A DNA stretch of 64,000 nucleotides from Flavobacterium alkalisoli (GCF_008000935.1 NZ_CP042831.1:496001-560000); one strand, 5' to 3'. Shown: positions 15,793 through 24,450, counted from the stretch's first letter. Notes: generated by a model not told the origin, from the sequence alone. Numbers and translations are program-made.

Positions 15793-16452
15793 CTAATTAG
15801 TAAGTGCTGTCACCACAACAGCATTCATTACTGCCTTTGCAGGGCTTTCCATTCCGCCGGAAACACTCGCTGCCATTACACTTCTAGACGTACCCCAATC
15901 GTCATCGTGTCCGTCTCCTATTCCTTTTTCGTTATTGTCTAATGCCAGGTTTGATGCCATCAGCATTATATTTTTTTCAGCCTCACTTATATTTGGATTT
16001 TCAGTCACCGCTACCGAAAAATCTCCTATAAGCCTTTTAGGTTCTTCAACTCTTTGATCAAGCTTATCAAACAGGGTAATAATATTGTTTAATGCCTCTC
16101 CACTTAATGGTAAATCCTCCACATAAAGTCTCGAGTAGTTTACAATATCATTTATTTCTCCCGAATTACAATTAATACTTTCACTGCCTTGCAAAACCAT
16201 AAATGTTCCGTTTGATTTTGCAATCTCAAGTATATACTCTGTTATGCTTTCAACAGGTTTTTCTGAAGTGCCATACCTCAAAATGTACTCGTCTGTAATT
16301 TCATTGAATGCCAAAGAGGCAATTTCATTATAATTACTTTCAGTTTTTTGTCTGAATGTTTTACTCGAATTTTCACTTACTAAAGTGTCGTCTGTGCTAC
16401 ATGATGTTAAGAACGTTGTTATAACCACCATAAACAAAGAAAATCTTTTCAT
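15793..16452 (-). CDS. Hypothetical lipoprotein divergent from a TPR-AraC regulator
   Basis: This 219-residue lipoprotein has a lipobox ending in TTFLTSC (Cys18). The body (20-180) is helical and acidic with no recognised domain. The C-terminal 40 residues are different: an acidic GHDDDWG turn, then a stretch rich in small and hydrophobic residues (SVMAASVSGG...AVMNAVVVTALTN). That resembles an exported peptide or insertion segment. The gene has a well-formed promoter at 16528-16558, and its leader contains a GTTTACT/AGTAAAC hairpin at 16483-16505. It diverges from the membrane TPR-AraC regulator at 16738, which makes it a likely target of that regulator. Function unknown. Confidence 0.8.
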   Translation of the reverse strand: MKRFSLFMVVITTFLTSCSTDDTLVSENSSKTFRQKTESNYNEIASLAFNEITDEYILRYGTSEKPVESITEYILEIAKSNGTFMVLQGSESINCNSGEINDIVNYSRLYVEDLPLSGEALNNIITLFDKLDQRVEEPKRLIGDFSVAVTENPNISEAEKNIMLMASNLALDNNEKGIGDGHDDDWGTSRSVMAASVSGGMESPAKAVMNAVVVTALTN

Positions 16453-16527
16453 TTAATCACGTTTTTAAGATTTGTTTTCTTTGTTTACTCACCCGGGCAG
16501 TAAACTTTTTACTCTATCGATACAGGG

Positions 16528-16558
16528 CAAAACTATGTGAGGTAAAAAAAGTAGGCAA
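16528..16558 (-). promoter_or_regulatory. Predicted promoter of the 15.8 kb lipoprotein gene
   Basis: On the minus strand TAGTTTTG (16528-16535) matches TAnnTTTG, and TTG (16556-16558) lies 20 bases upstream. Between them is TGTGAGGTAA on the plus strand (16536-16545), repeated at 15653-15662. Confidence 0.7.
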
Positions 16559-16572
16559 AAGGTTGTTGTGCA

Positions 16573-16584
16573 GATTTATAAATC
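16573..16584. promoter_or_regulatory. Palindrome in the lipoprotein/regulator intergenic region
   Basis: GATTTATAAATC is a perfect 12-base palindrome midway between the two divergent promoters. It could be a regulator site, though AT-rich palindromes also arise by chance. Confidence 0.3.
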
Positions 16585-16655
16585 CGCAGTGCAAAATCAT
16601 ATAAACAACTGATAATCAAAGAATAATTTTTAACACTTTTTCTTCTTTAAAATTG

Positions 16656-16663
16656 TATTTTTG
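16656..16663 (+). promoter_or_regulatory. Predicted promoter of the TPR-AraC regulator
   Basis: TATTTTTG matches the -7 consensus exactly, 74 bases before the start codon. Confidence 0.55.
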
Positions 16664-16737
16664 CTCAAATTGCATCAATTTTAAATCCTTTCCCAGCTAT
16701 AAAAACCTTTGTTTAAAGAATAAACGGCAGATAAAAA

Positions 16738-18450
16738 ATGAAAACGCCTTACTTAACCCTGTTTTTTTTTCTTGTAAGTTTTTGTTCAACTGCCCAAAAA
16801 AGTTTTCAGATACCTGATTCGATTTCCAATAAGACCTATGAGGAACTTATTACTGAAATTGACAGATATAAAAATGACAGCATTAAATTGTTTGTTTACT
16901 TAAACACTTATATAGAAAAAGCCAAAAGAGAAAATAATAAAGACCGCCTGATAGTAGGATATCGAAAAACTCTAAAAGAGTTTCCCGAAGAAGAAGCACT
17001 TAAATATTCTGACAGCATACTTACAATTGCACAATCACTTAATGATGATGTGTTAATTGGTAAATCTTATATTGATAAGGCTATTATATATTTCAGGTTT
17101 AAAAACTACAACAAATCATTAAGTAGTTATTTAATTGCAGATAAGTATATTACCGAAAAAAATGACATTTATACGCAATACAAAATCAAATACGGTATTG
17201 CTAATATGAAATCATACCTAGGCCATCATCAGGAAGCTTTGGATTTATTTACAGAATGTAAAAATTTTTATGGCCAGCAAGAAGGATATAATAACAGGTT
17301 AGGTTATTTACACTCCCTTTGCTCTATGGGCCGCAGTAATTTCAGATTAAAAAACTACGATGTATGCTCTCAGATAAATGAATTAGGCATAAAGGAAAGC
17401 GAGGAGGAAGATCTCAGCCTGATACATACATACTTTATTCAGTCTGAAGGAATCAATCAATACCAAAAAAACAATTACCAAAAATCTATTAAACTTCTTT
17501 CAGCCTCGTTACCCGAAATAATCAGGAATGAAGATTTTGTAAATGTAGCAGTCAATTACTTTTATTTAGGCAAAGATTATTTAAAGCTCAACAACGACGA
17601 AAAAGGCATTGCCTATCTGCAAAAAGTAGATTCAATTTTACAGGAGCATGATTATGCCAACCTGGATTTAAGGGAAACCTATGAGATCTTTATTAATTAT
17701 TACAAAGAAAAAGGAGACCTTGAAAATCAGCTTTTATATACCAACCGACTACTCGAAGCCGATAAGATTCTGGAAAAAAACTATAAAGACCTGGTATCTA
17801 CGATCTACAAGGAGTATGATACCGCAGCCCTTATAGCTTCAAAAGACAATCTTGAAAAAACACTTAAACGAAATACCATAATAAGCTATACGGTATATTG
17901 CTTTGGTGGTTTGGTCATTCTGGTAATAAGCTTACTCCTTATCAGAAACTACAAAAAGCAAAAGGTTTACAAGCTCAAGTATGAGGAACTGATAGCTAAA
18001 ACAGAGAATAAAGAGACTAAACCAGAGGAAGTTGTTGAGGTTACTGAAGAAGCTACAGATGATTTAGACATCAATCAGGATATTATAGTAAAAATACTTA
18101 ACGGACTCGAAGCCTTTGAAAACAGGGAAGGGTTTCTTAATGCAGGAATTAACCAGTCGGCTCTTGCAGAAGACCTGAATACCAATACCTCTTACCTTTC
18201 AAAGGTTATTAATCATTACAAAGGGAAAAACTTTAATTCCTATTTAAATGAGTTAAGGGTAAACCATGCCGTAACCCTGTTAAAAAACAGCTCGGTTCAC
18301 CGTCGTTATACCATAAAAGCACTGGCAGAAGAACTTGGCTTTAGTAATCCGCGCAGTTTTTCAGATGCTTTCTTTTCTCAAACGGGCATTAAGCCATCCT
18401 ACTTTATAAAACAACTTGAAAAGGAACCGGCTCCATTATTAAGTGCTTAG
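16738..18450 (+). CDS. Membrane-spanning TPR regulator with cytoplasmic AraC-type DNA-binding domain
   Basis: This 570-residue protein starts with a signal peptide ending near CSTAQ. Tetratricopeptide-like helix pairs fill residues 30-370 and should lie in the periplasm. A single membrane segment follows at about 381-402, then a charged linker. The AraC-type helix-turn-helix domain spans about 455-560: LAEDLNTNTSYLSKVINHYKG is the first helix-turn-helix, and IKALAEELGFSNPRSFSDAF is the second. This is a one-protein signal transducer in which the sensing domain outside the cytoplasmic membrane is joined directly to the DNA-binding domain. No kinase domain is present. The divergent lipoprotein gene is the obvious candidate target. 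The ligand is unknown. Confidence 0.9.
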   Translation: MKTPYLTLFFFLVSFCSTAQKSFQIPDSISNKTYEELITEIDRYKNDSIKLFVYLNTYIEKAKRENNKDRLIVGYRKTLKEFPEEEALKYSDSILTIAQSLNDDVLIGKSYIDKAIIYFRFKNYNKSLSSYLIADKYITEKNDIYTQYKIKYGIANMKSYLGHHQEALDLFTECKNFYGQQEGYNNRLGYLHSLCSMGRSNFRLKNYDVCSQINELGIKESEEEDLSLIHTYFIQSEGINQYQKNNYQKSIKLLSASLPEIIRNEDFVNVAVNYFYLGKDYLKLNNDEKGIAYLQKVDSILQEHDYANLDLRETYEIFINYYKEKGDLENQLLYTNRLLEADKILEKNYKDLVSTIYKEYDTAALIASKDNLEKTLKRNTIISYTVYCFGGLVILVISLLLIRNYKKQKVYKLKYEELIAKTENKETKPEEVVEVTEEATDDLDINQDIIVKILNGLEAFENREGFLNAGINQSALAEDLNTNTSYLSKVINHYKGKNFNSYLNELRVNHAVTLLKNSSVHRRYTIKALAEELGFSNPRSFSDAFFSQTGIKPSYFIKQLEKEPAPLLSA

Positions 18451-18494
18451 GTATACATATTATTAAGTCATAGCTTTAATGCTTTTACCTCTCC

Positions 18495-18516
18495 GTTCAA
18501 ATGCTTAAATTTGAAC
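18495..18516 (+). promoter_or_regulatory. Predicted aat promoter overlapped by a palindrome
   Basis: TAAATTTG (18506-18513) is an exact -7 element. It is embedded in an inverted repeat, GTTCAAAT (18495-18502) and ATTTGAAC (18509-18516), so a bound repressor would cover it. Confidence 0.5.
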
Positions 18517-18539
18517 ATTCATAATAAGTGCATTAATAT

Positions 18540-19175
18540 ATGTATTTCCTTTCCCGAGATTTATACTTCCCTCCTGCTGTACAGGCCTCTCCCGAAGGCA
18601 TTGTGGCTATTGGCGGCGACCTGTCTCCCGAAAGGCTTATGCTTGCCTATCATAACGGCATATTCCCGTGGTTTGAAGACGACGAGCCTATTTTATGGTG
18701 GTCTCCTCCTGAGAGAATGGTACTTTTTCCCAACGAATTGAAGGTTTCCAAAAGTATGAGAAACATTATTAACCGCGGGATTTTTAAAGTGACCTTTAAT
18801 ACCGCTTTTAGGGAAGTGATAACCAATTGCCGAAACATTAAACGTGACGGACAGCCGGGAACATGGATTACACCTGATATGATTGAGGCCTATTGCAGGC
18901 TTAATGATTTGGGCAAGGCAAAGTCGGTTGAAGTTTGGCAGGATAATGAATTGGTAGGGGGATTATATGGTGTAGACCTGGGACATATATTTTGCGGGGA
19001 AAGCATGTTCTCTAAAGCTTCAAATGCCAGCAAGATAGCTTTTATAGCCCTGGTAAAACAGCTGGAAATTGCAGGCTACCGCCTATTGGACTGTCAGGTT
19101 TACAACGACCACTTAGCCACTCTAGGTGCACGCGAAATTTACCGCGAAGACTTCCTTAAAATTTTAAAACACTAA
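18540..19175 (+). CDS. aat: Leucyl/phenylalanyl-tRNA--protein transferase
   Basis: Aat adds Leu or Phe to the N-terminus of proteins starting with Arg or Lys, marking them for ClpAP (N-end rule). The 211-residue protein has the family length. It shows GIVAIGGDLSPERLMLAYHNGIFPW (part of the N-terminal block), WWSPPERMVLFP, TWITPDMIEAYCRLN, and GGLYGVDLGHIFCGESMFS. It ends with DCQVYNDHLATLGAREIYREDF. It is a single-gene unit with a promoter at 18506. The ATG at 18540 is the only reasonable start, because the YFLSRDLYFPP opening is conserved. Confidence 0.97.
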   Translation: MYFLSRDLYFPPAVQASPEGIVAIGGDLSPERLMLAYHNGIFPWFEDDEPILWWSPPERMVLFPNELKVSKSMRNIINRGIFKVTFNTAFREVITNCRNIKRDGQPGTWITPDMIEAYCRLNDLGKAKSVEVWQDNELVGGLYGVDLGHIFCGESMFSKASNASKIAFIALVKQLEIAGYRLLDCQVYNDHLATLGAREIYREDFLKILKH

Positions 19176-19202
19176 ATAATAGTCGGTTACACAAATTTAA
19201 AA

Positions 19203-19210
19203 TATCTTTG
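19203..19210 (+). promoter_or_regulatory. -7 element immediately before a GTG start
   Basis: TATCTTTG matches the consensus exactly but ends only 4 bases before the GTG at 19215. If active, the transcript would be nearly leaderless. Confidence 0.5.
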
Positions 19211-19214
19211 CACC

Positions 19215-19568
19215 GTGAAAGAAACGGTTAAAAAAATCAGTTTAGCATTAATTGCCGCCTTATACCTGCTTGCCGCGGGTGTGACTGGCTGCTACATGCC
19301 TGATTTTAAACCTAACACGTTAAAATCGTCTAAAGAGGTTTATCTTATTAAAAGCGAGTACAAATCGTCGCTTCATACTGTTTCCGAATCTAAGTTTACC
19401 GAAACCGCCGCTAATAAAATCAGTAATCCGGTTTACGGCATTACTCACGAGTATGGTATTGACTGCTTTATACCAAGTACTTTTGCACAGTACATACTTA
19501 AATCAGGTAATTTCTTTATCCGTTTCAACACAACGGATATCATCTACCCCTTTCATTACTTCTGGTAA
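19215..19568 (+). CDS. Hypothetical exported protein, GTG start
   Basis: This 117-residue protein has an N-terminal hydrophobic segment (ISLALIAALYLLAAGVTGCY) that could be a signal peptide or anchor. The following 85 residues are polar and rich in Ser, Lys and Tyr, with two cysteines in all. No ATG precedes the hydrophobic segment, so GTG 19215 is the likely start. I do not recognise a family. The frame is kept by absence of better alternatives, a preceding consensus promoter and a sensible signal sequence. A palindrome (GCAATAATTATTGC, 19616-19629) lies after it, without a T-run. Confidence 0.65.
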   Translation: MKETVKKISLALIAALYLLAAGVTGCYMPDFKPNTLKSSKEVYLIKSEYKSSLHTVSESKFTETAANKISNPVYGITHEYGIDCFIPSTFAQYILKSGNFFIRFNTTDIIYPFHYFW

Positions 19569-19669
19569 ATTCCTTTCCGTTTAAATGCTATAGTATTAGC
19601 ACATTCTGGAGGCTTGCAATAATTATTGCCAGGCCACAAACTACATGTATATATTAAACACAATTTAAA

Positions 19670-20134
19670 ATGGAATTAGGAACAACAATAATAGGAGGCA
19701 TCCTTGTATTAGTATGCATTATACCAATAGTAATAGTAAGTAACAACAGAAAGAAAAAAGATAAGCTAACGCTAAAAGCACTTTATGATTTTGCCGAAAA
19801 CGAGTCGTGTAAAATAGGCTATCATGATATATGGCTTAATGCCGCAATAGGTATAGATAAAGACAATAAGACTTTATTTTTCCTTAAAGGAAACCATAAG
19901 GAGCATTACATTAAAAAAGTAGATCTTGAGGAAATAAGAGCCTGCAATGTATTACCGCTGGACGGTATGGACAAGGCAGAGCGCATAGAAAAGCTGGAAC
20001 TGGCATTGTTCCCTCAAACTAAAAGTGAACCTGCCATACTTTTAGAGTTCTATAGTGCTGATGTTTCTATGCAGCTTGCAGATGAGTTAATGATTGCCAG
20101 AAAATGGGACAAACTAATTAACCAAATGGTATAA
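19670..20134 (+). CDS. Hypothetical single-pass membrane protein
   Basis: This 154-residue protein has one N-terminal membrane segment (IIGGILVLVCIIPIVIVS, about 6-24). A basic stop-transfer (NNRKKKDK) and a cytoplasmic domain of about 120 residues follow. The domain has alternating strands (CKIGYHDIWLNAAIGIDKD, TLFFLKGN) and a C-terminal helix, resembling small PH-like or DUF domains. I cannot name it. It is followed by a strong bidirectional terminator shared with rpmA. Confidence 0.75.
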   Translation: MELGTTIIGGILVLVCIIPIVIVSNNRKKKDKLTLKALYDFAENESCKIGYHDIWLNAAIGIDKDNKTLFFLKGNHKEHYIKKVDLEEIRACNVLPLDGMDKAERIEKLELALFPQTKSEPAILLEFYSADVSMQLADELMIARKWDKLINQMV

Positions 20135-20140
20135 AAACAG

Positions 20141-20167
20141 AAAACCCACTCAATTGAGTGGGTTTTT
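20141..20167. terminator. Bidirectional terminator between the hypothetical gene and rpmA
   Basis: ACCCACTCAATTGAGTGGGT is a 20-base perfect palindrome flanked by A on the left and T on the right. Confidence 0.92.
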
Positions 20168-20183
20168 GTATTGTTTCAAATTC

Positions 20184-20444
20184 TTAAGCTTCAAATGGAA
20201 CTATCGAAACAAAAGATTTGTTGTTAGCTTTCTTTTGGAACTTAACAACACCAGCAACTTTTGCATGTAAAGTATGATCTTTACCCATGTAAACGTTTTC
20301 ACCCGGGTTGTGTTTAGAACCTCTCTGTCTTACGATAATGTTACCAGCAATAGCAGCTTGGCCACCAAATATCTTAACGCCTAAACGTTTCGATTCTGAT
20401 TCTCTACCATTCTTCGAACTACCGACACCTTTCTTGTGAGCCAT
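20184..20444 (-). CDS. rpmA: 50S ribosomal protein L27
   Basis: bL27 sits by the peptidyl-transferase centre. The 86-residue protein begins [16 protein letters not shown] and has [12 protein letters not shown] and the glycine-rich [18 protein letters not shown] block. It has no Firmicutes-type N-terminal pro-extension. It follows rplU by 23 bases in the standard L21-L27 operon and ends at the hairpin at 20141. Confidence 0.99.
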   Translation of the reverse strand: MAHKKGVGSSKNGRESESKRLGVKIFGGQAAIAGNIIVRQRGSKHNPGENVYMGKDHTLHAKVAGVVKFQKKANNKSFVSIVPFEA

Positions 20445-20467
20445 GATGTTTTGGTTTTAATTGTTAA

Positions 20468-20827
20468 TTATTCTTCTGTAGCTTCCGCTTTTTTAGTCGC
20501 TTTCTTCTTAGTACCTCCAGCTGTAATTCCAGAAATTACAATTTGAGTTAAAGATTGACGGTGACCGTTTTTCACTTTGTAACCTTTTCTTCTTTTCTTT
20601 TTGAAAACGATTACTTTGTCTCCTTTTAAGTGTTGTAACACTTTGGCTTCAACTGAAGCACCTTCTATAGCCGGGGCGCCAAGGGTTACTGTTCCGTTGT
20701 CATCAAGTAAAAGAACTTTTGCAAATGAAATTGCATCTCCTTCTTTACCTTCAAGACGGTGAACATAAACCTTTTGGTCTTTGCTAACTTTAAATTGCTG
20801 CCCTGCTATCTCTACGATTGCGTACAT
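20468..20827 (-). CDS. rplU: 50S ribosomal protein L21
   Basis: bL21 is a primary 23S rRNA-binding protein. The first 103 residues match the family (MYAIVEIAGQQFKVSKDQ, KVIVFKKKRRKGYKVKNGHRQ). The last 16 residues add a Lys/Ala/Glu-rich tail (KKKATKKAEATEE), a common but variable extension. It is the first gene of the rplU-rpmA operon, with a promoter at 20860-20889. Confidence 0.98.
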   Translation of the reverse strand: MYAIVEIAGQQFKVSKDQKVYVHRLEGKEGDAISFAKVLLLDDNGTVTLGAPAIEGASVEAKVLQHLKGDKVIVFKKKRRKGYKVKNGHRQSLTQIVISGITAGGTKKKATKKAEATEE

Positions 20828-20859
20828 AACAATATGGTTTAATTAATTTTTTGAGTTTG

Positions 20860-20889
20860 CAAATATACGACTTAATATTTATCACACAA
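20860..20889 (-). promoter_or_regulatory. Predicted rplU-rpmA promoter
   Basis: Minus-strand TATATTTG (20860-20867) and TTG (20887-20889) are 19 bases apart, an excellent match to the flavobacterial consensus. Confidence 0.75.
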
Positions 20890-21017
20890 CATGTTATGGT
20901 AAAAAATACGCTCTGCTAACCCCTTAATTATCAATAATGAAAAAAAATAAAAATTTATTGTAACAAAATACCGAAATTGCGTACCAATTATCAAAATCAA
21001 AATAATTATTAATTTTT

Positions 21018-22343
21018 ATGAAAAAATCTTTAATGGCTTTGGGTTCACTTCTGATGCTTGGCGGAGTAGCTTCAGCCCAAAAAGTAGCATTTGAGGAATA
21101 CGATCTGGATAATGGTCTGCATGTAATATTACATCAGGACAAATCGGCTCCTGTTATCGTTACATCGGTTATGTATCACGTAGGTTCTAAAGATGAGAAC
21201 CCTGAGAGAACAGGATTTGCACATTTCTTTGAGCACCTTTTATTTGAAGGTACAGAAAATATTGCACGTGGAGAGTGGTTTAAAATAGTTACTGCAAACG
21301 GTGGTAACAATAACGCCAATACTTCTGACGACAGAACTTACTACTATGAGGTATTCCCTTCTAACAACCTTGAGCTTGCCATTTGGATGGAATCTGAAAG
21401 GTTAATGCACCCGGTTATTAACCAAATTGGTGTTGATACTCAAAATGAAGTAGTAAAAGAGGAAAAAAGGCTACGTGTAGACAACCAGCCTTATGGTAAC
21501 CTTCTTGCAGAGGTTAAAAGAAACCTTTTCACAGTACACCCGTACCGTTGGGCCACTATCGGTTCTATGGACCACCTGGATGCAGCTACCCTAGAGGAGT
21601 TCCAGGCTTTCAACAAAAAATTCTATATCCCTAACAATGCTGTATTAGTAATTGCCGGTGATTTAGATATCGCTCAAACTAAAGAGTGGGTAAACAAATA
21701 CTTTAGTCCTATACCTAAAAGTACACCTATTACACGTCAGCACTTTGAGGAAGCTCCTATCACAAAAACTATCCACGCTACATACGAAGATCCTAATATC
21801 CAGCTGCCAATGGCAATTGCTGCATACAGAACTCCTTCTATGAAAACAAGAGAAGCAAGAGTACTTGATATGATCTCTGCTATCCTTAGCGGTGGTAAAA
21901 GTTCAAGAATGTACAAGAGAATTGTAGACGAGGAGAAAATGGCACTTCAAATGGGTGCTTTCAACTACAGTCAGGAAGATTACGGTGCATATATTATATA
22001 TGGTATCCCAATGCAGGGCCACACATCGGAAGAACTTATCGCTGAAGCTGATAAAGAAATCGTAAAACTACAAACTGAACTTATTTCTGAAAAAGAAATG
22101 CAAAAGCTTAAAAACCAGTTTGAAAGCCAGTATGTAAACAGCAATGCAAGCGTTGAAGGTGTTGCAGAAAACCTTGCTACTTACTACCTGCTTTATGGTG
22201 ATGTTAACCTTATAAATACTGAAAACGGTATTTACCAAAGCATTACAAGGGAAGAAATTAGGGATGTGGCTAAAAAATACCTAAACCCTAACCAAAGATT
22301 AATTCTTGATTACGTACCAGCTAAAGACAAAGCACAAAACTAA
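21018..22343 (+). CDS. M16 zinc peptidase, catalytically competent subunit
   Basis: This is a 441-residue pitrilysin-family protease with a signal peptide (MKKSLMALGSLLMLGGVASAQ). The inverted zinc motif HFFEHLLFEG near residue 74 supplies the two His and catalytic Glu, and a downstream Glu lies in the EVVKEEKRLRVD segment. The C-terminal half is the second, non-catalytic lobe. Periplasmic or secreted location is likely. The next gene, 14 bases downstream, encodes a partner lacking the zinc motif. Together they fit the two-subunit M16B scheme in which one chain carries zinc and the other the arginine/tyrosine pair. Confidence 0.95.
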   Translation: MKKSLMALGSLLMLGGVASAQKVAFEEYDLDNGLHVILHQDKSAPVIVTSVMYHVGSKDENPERTGFAHFFEHLLFEGTENIARGEWFKIVTANGGNNNANTSDDRTYYYEVFPSNNLELAIWMESERLMHPVINQIGVDTQNEVVKEEKRLRVDNQPYGNLLAEVKRNLFTVHPYRWATIGSMDHLDAATLEEFQAFNKKFYIPNNAVLVIAGDLDIAQTKEWVNKYFSPIPKSTPITRQHFEEAPITKTIHATYEDPNIQLPMAIAAYRTPSMKTREARVLDMISAILSGGKSSRMYKRIVDEEKMALQMGAFNYSQEDYGAYIIYGIPMQGHTSEELIAEADKEIVKLQTELISEKEMQKLKNQFESQYVNSNASVEGVAENLATYYLLYGDVNLINTENGIYQSITREEIRDVAKKYLNPNQRLILDYVPAKDKAQN

Positions 22344-22357
22344 GCATACAAAACATC

Positions 22358-24400
22358 ATGAAAAAAGTAATATATATATTAGCCAGCTTGTTTTTAACAG
22401 TTACCATGCAGGCACAAGACAGACCAATGCCCCAGGCGGGCCCGTCGCCTACTGTAAACGTAGGTAAGCCGGAAACATTTAAACTTAAAAACGGTTTAAC
22501 TGTACTAGTTGTGGAAAACCACAAACTACCCAGAGTATCTTACACTCTTACTATGGACAACGCTCCATATGCTGAAGGAAGCAAAAAAGGTGTTTCAGAC
22601 CTACTAAGTGCTGTAATAGGTAGCGGTACTAAAAAAATGTCTAAAGAAGCATTTAACGAAGAGATTGACTTTTTAGGTGCTAACATTAACTTCTGGGCCA
22701 GCGGTGCTGCCGGAAGCGGACTTTCTAAATACTCTAACAGAATTCTTGAGTTAATGGCAGACGGTGCTCTTAACCCTGTATTTACTCAGGAAGAGTTTGA
22801 TAAGCAAAAAGCTAAAATGATTGAAGGACTTAAGTCTGACGAGAAAAGCGTTTCTGCAGTATCGTCAAGAGTTACAGATCTTTTAATCTACGGTAAAAAC
22901 CACCCTGCAGGTGAGTATGTTAGCGAAGAAACATTAAACAACGTTACATTAAACGATGTTGTAGAAAACTACAACACATACTTTGTTCCGGGTAACGCCT
23001 ACCTTGTAATTGTTGGTGACGTTAAAGTAAAAGACGTTAAAAAACAGGTTAAGAAGTTATTTGAAAACTGGACAGCTGGGACAGCTCCAAACATTACTTA
23101 CACTGACCCTAAAGATGTACAGTACACGCAAATCGACTTTGTTGATATGCCAAACGCAGTACAGTCTGAAATTTCAGTTGTAAACGTTTCTAATCTTAAG
23201 ATGACAGACAAAGAATACTTTGCTGCTATCCTTGCTAACCAAATCCTTGGTGGTGGTGGAGAAGGCCGTCTATTCCTTAACCTTCGTGAGGCTCACGGAT
23301 GGACTTACGGTTCATACTCTTCACTTGGTGCTAACAAACGTGTATCTTCTTTCCGTGCTACAGCTTCTGTAAGAAACACAGTAACTGACAGCTCTATCGT
23401 TGAGATTCTTAACGAAATGAAGAGAATAAGAACTGACCTTGTTAGTGAAGAAGATCTTAAAAATGCTAAGGCTAAATACATTGGTAACTTTGTAATGCAG
23501 ATTGAAAAACCATCTACTGTTGCCAGCTACGCTTTAAGAACAGAAACACAAAACCTTCCTGACGATTTCTATGAGAACTATATTAAGAACATTAATGCAG
23601 TAACTCCTGAAGATATCAGAAATGCAGCTCAAAAATTCTTTAAGGCTGATAATGCAAGAATCGTAATTGTAGGTAAAGCTGCAGACGTATTACCGGGCCT
23701 TGAAAGTAGAAACCTTCCTATCAACTATTTTGATAAGTATGGTAACCCTACACAAAAACCGGTTCTTAACAAACCAGTTCCAGCAGGTGTAACAGCTAAA
23801 ACAGTTTTAGAAGGTTACATTAACGCTATTGGTGGTGAGAAAGCTGTTAAAGGTGTAAAAACACTTTACACTAAAGCTTCCGGTGTAGTACAGGGTACTC
23901 CGCTTGAGCTTACTGTAAAAACTACTGCAGACCACAAAATGTTTGTAGAAATGACTGCTATGGGCATGAGCATGATGAAACAGGTAGTTAACAACAAAGA
24001 AGGTTACATGGTACAACAAGGCCAGAAAATGGCTGTTGAAGGTGAAAAACTGGAGGAAATGAGAAAAGGTGCAGTTCCTTTTGATGAGCTTAACCTTGTA
24101 AACAATGCTAATGTTACCCTAACAGGTATCGAAACTATTAACGGTACTGATGCATATGCTGTTAAAAACGACGATACAACTTTATACTTTGACACAAAAA
24201 CAGGTTTAAAAATTGCTGAAGCTAAAGAAATGGAGCAAATGGGTCAGAAAATGACACAAACTACATACTACAGCGATTATAAAGATGTAAAAGGTGTTAA
24301 GATTCCTTACAAACTTACAATGAATGTAGGTATCGATATTGAGTTAACAGTTTCTGAGGCTAAAATCAACGAAGGTGTTAGCGATGCTGATTTCCAATAA
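22358..24400 (+). CDS. M16 peptidase-like partner without the zinc motif, with C-terminal extension
   Basis: This 680-residue protein has a signal peptide (LASLFLTVTMQAQ) and two M16 lobes up to about residue 450. Where an active M16 has HxxEH, this one has KKGVSDLLSAVIGSGT, so it cannot bind zinc there. The second lobe keeps the GGGGEGRLFLNLREAHGWTYG block with the Arg/Tyr pair that positions substrate in two-chain M16B enzymes. Residues about 475-680 are an extra beta-rich domain (ALEGYINAIGGEKA-like start, ending TVSEAKINEGV) resembling lipid- or lipoprotein-binding LolA-type folds. It is cotranscribed with the active subunit and ends at the hairpin at 24422. Confidence 0.92.
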   Translation: MKKVIYILASLFLTVTMQAQDRPMPQAGPSPTVNVGKPETFKLKNGLTVLVVENHKLPRVSYTLTMDNAPYAEGSKKGVSDLLSAVIGSGTKKMSKEAFNEEIDFLGANINFWASGAAGSGLSKYSNRILELMADGALNPVFTQEEFDKQKAKMIEGLKSDEKSVSAVSSRVTDLLIYGKNHPAGEYVSEETLNNVTLNDVVENYNTYFVPGNAYLVIVGDVKVKDVKKQVKKLFENWTAGTAPNITYTDPKDVQYTQIDFVDMPNAVQSEISVVNVSNLKMTDKEYFAAILANQILGGGGEGRLFLNLREAHGWTYGSYSSLGANKRVSSFRATASVRNTVTDSSIVEILNEMKRIRTDLVSEEDLKNAKAKYIGNFVMQIEKPSTVASYALRTETQNLPDDFYENYIKNINAVTPEDIRNAAQKFFKADNARIVIVGKAADVLPGLESRNLPINYFDKYGNPTQKPVLNKPVPAGVTAKTVLEGYINAIGGEKAVKGVKTLYTKASGVVQGTPLELTVKTTADHKMFVEMTAMGMSMMKQVVNNKEGYMVQQGQKMAVEGEKLEEMRKGAVPFDELNLVNNANVTLTGIETINGTDAYAVKNDDTTLYFDTKTGLKIAEAKEMEQMGQKMTQTTYYSDYKDVKGVKIPYKLTMNVGIDIELTVSEAKINEGVSDADFQ

Positions 24401-24421
24401 TCATTAAAGATTTTATATACT

Positions 24422-24450
24422 AAAAAGGCTGCCGATTGGCAGCCTTTTTT
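24422..24450. terminator. Bidirectional terminator between M16 and EamA genes
   Basis: AAGGCTGCC and GGCAGCCTT pair across GATT, flanked by A on the left and six T on the right. Confidence 0.9.

Noticed and set aside
15793..16452. C-terminal segment of the lipoprotein as a double-glycine bacteriocin precursor
   Set aside because: The GG is near the C-terminus, the protein has a lipobox rather than a leader peptide, and no ABC peptidase-transporter is nearby.
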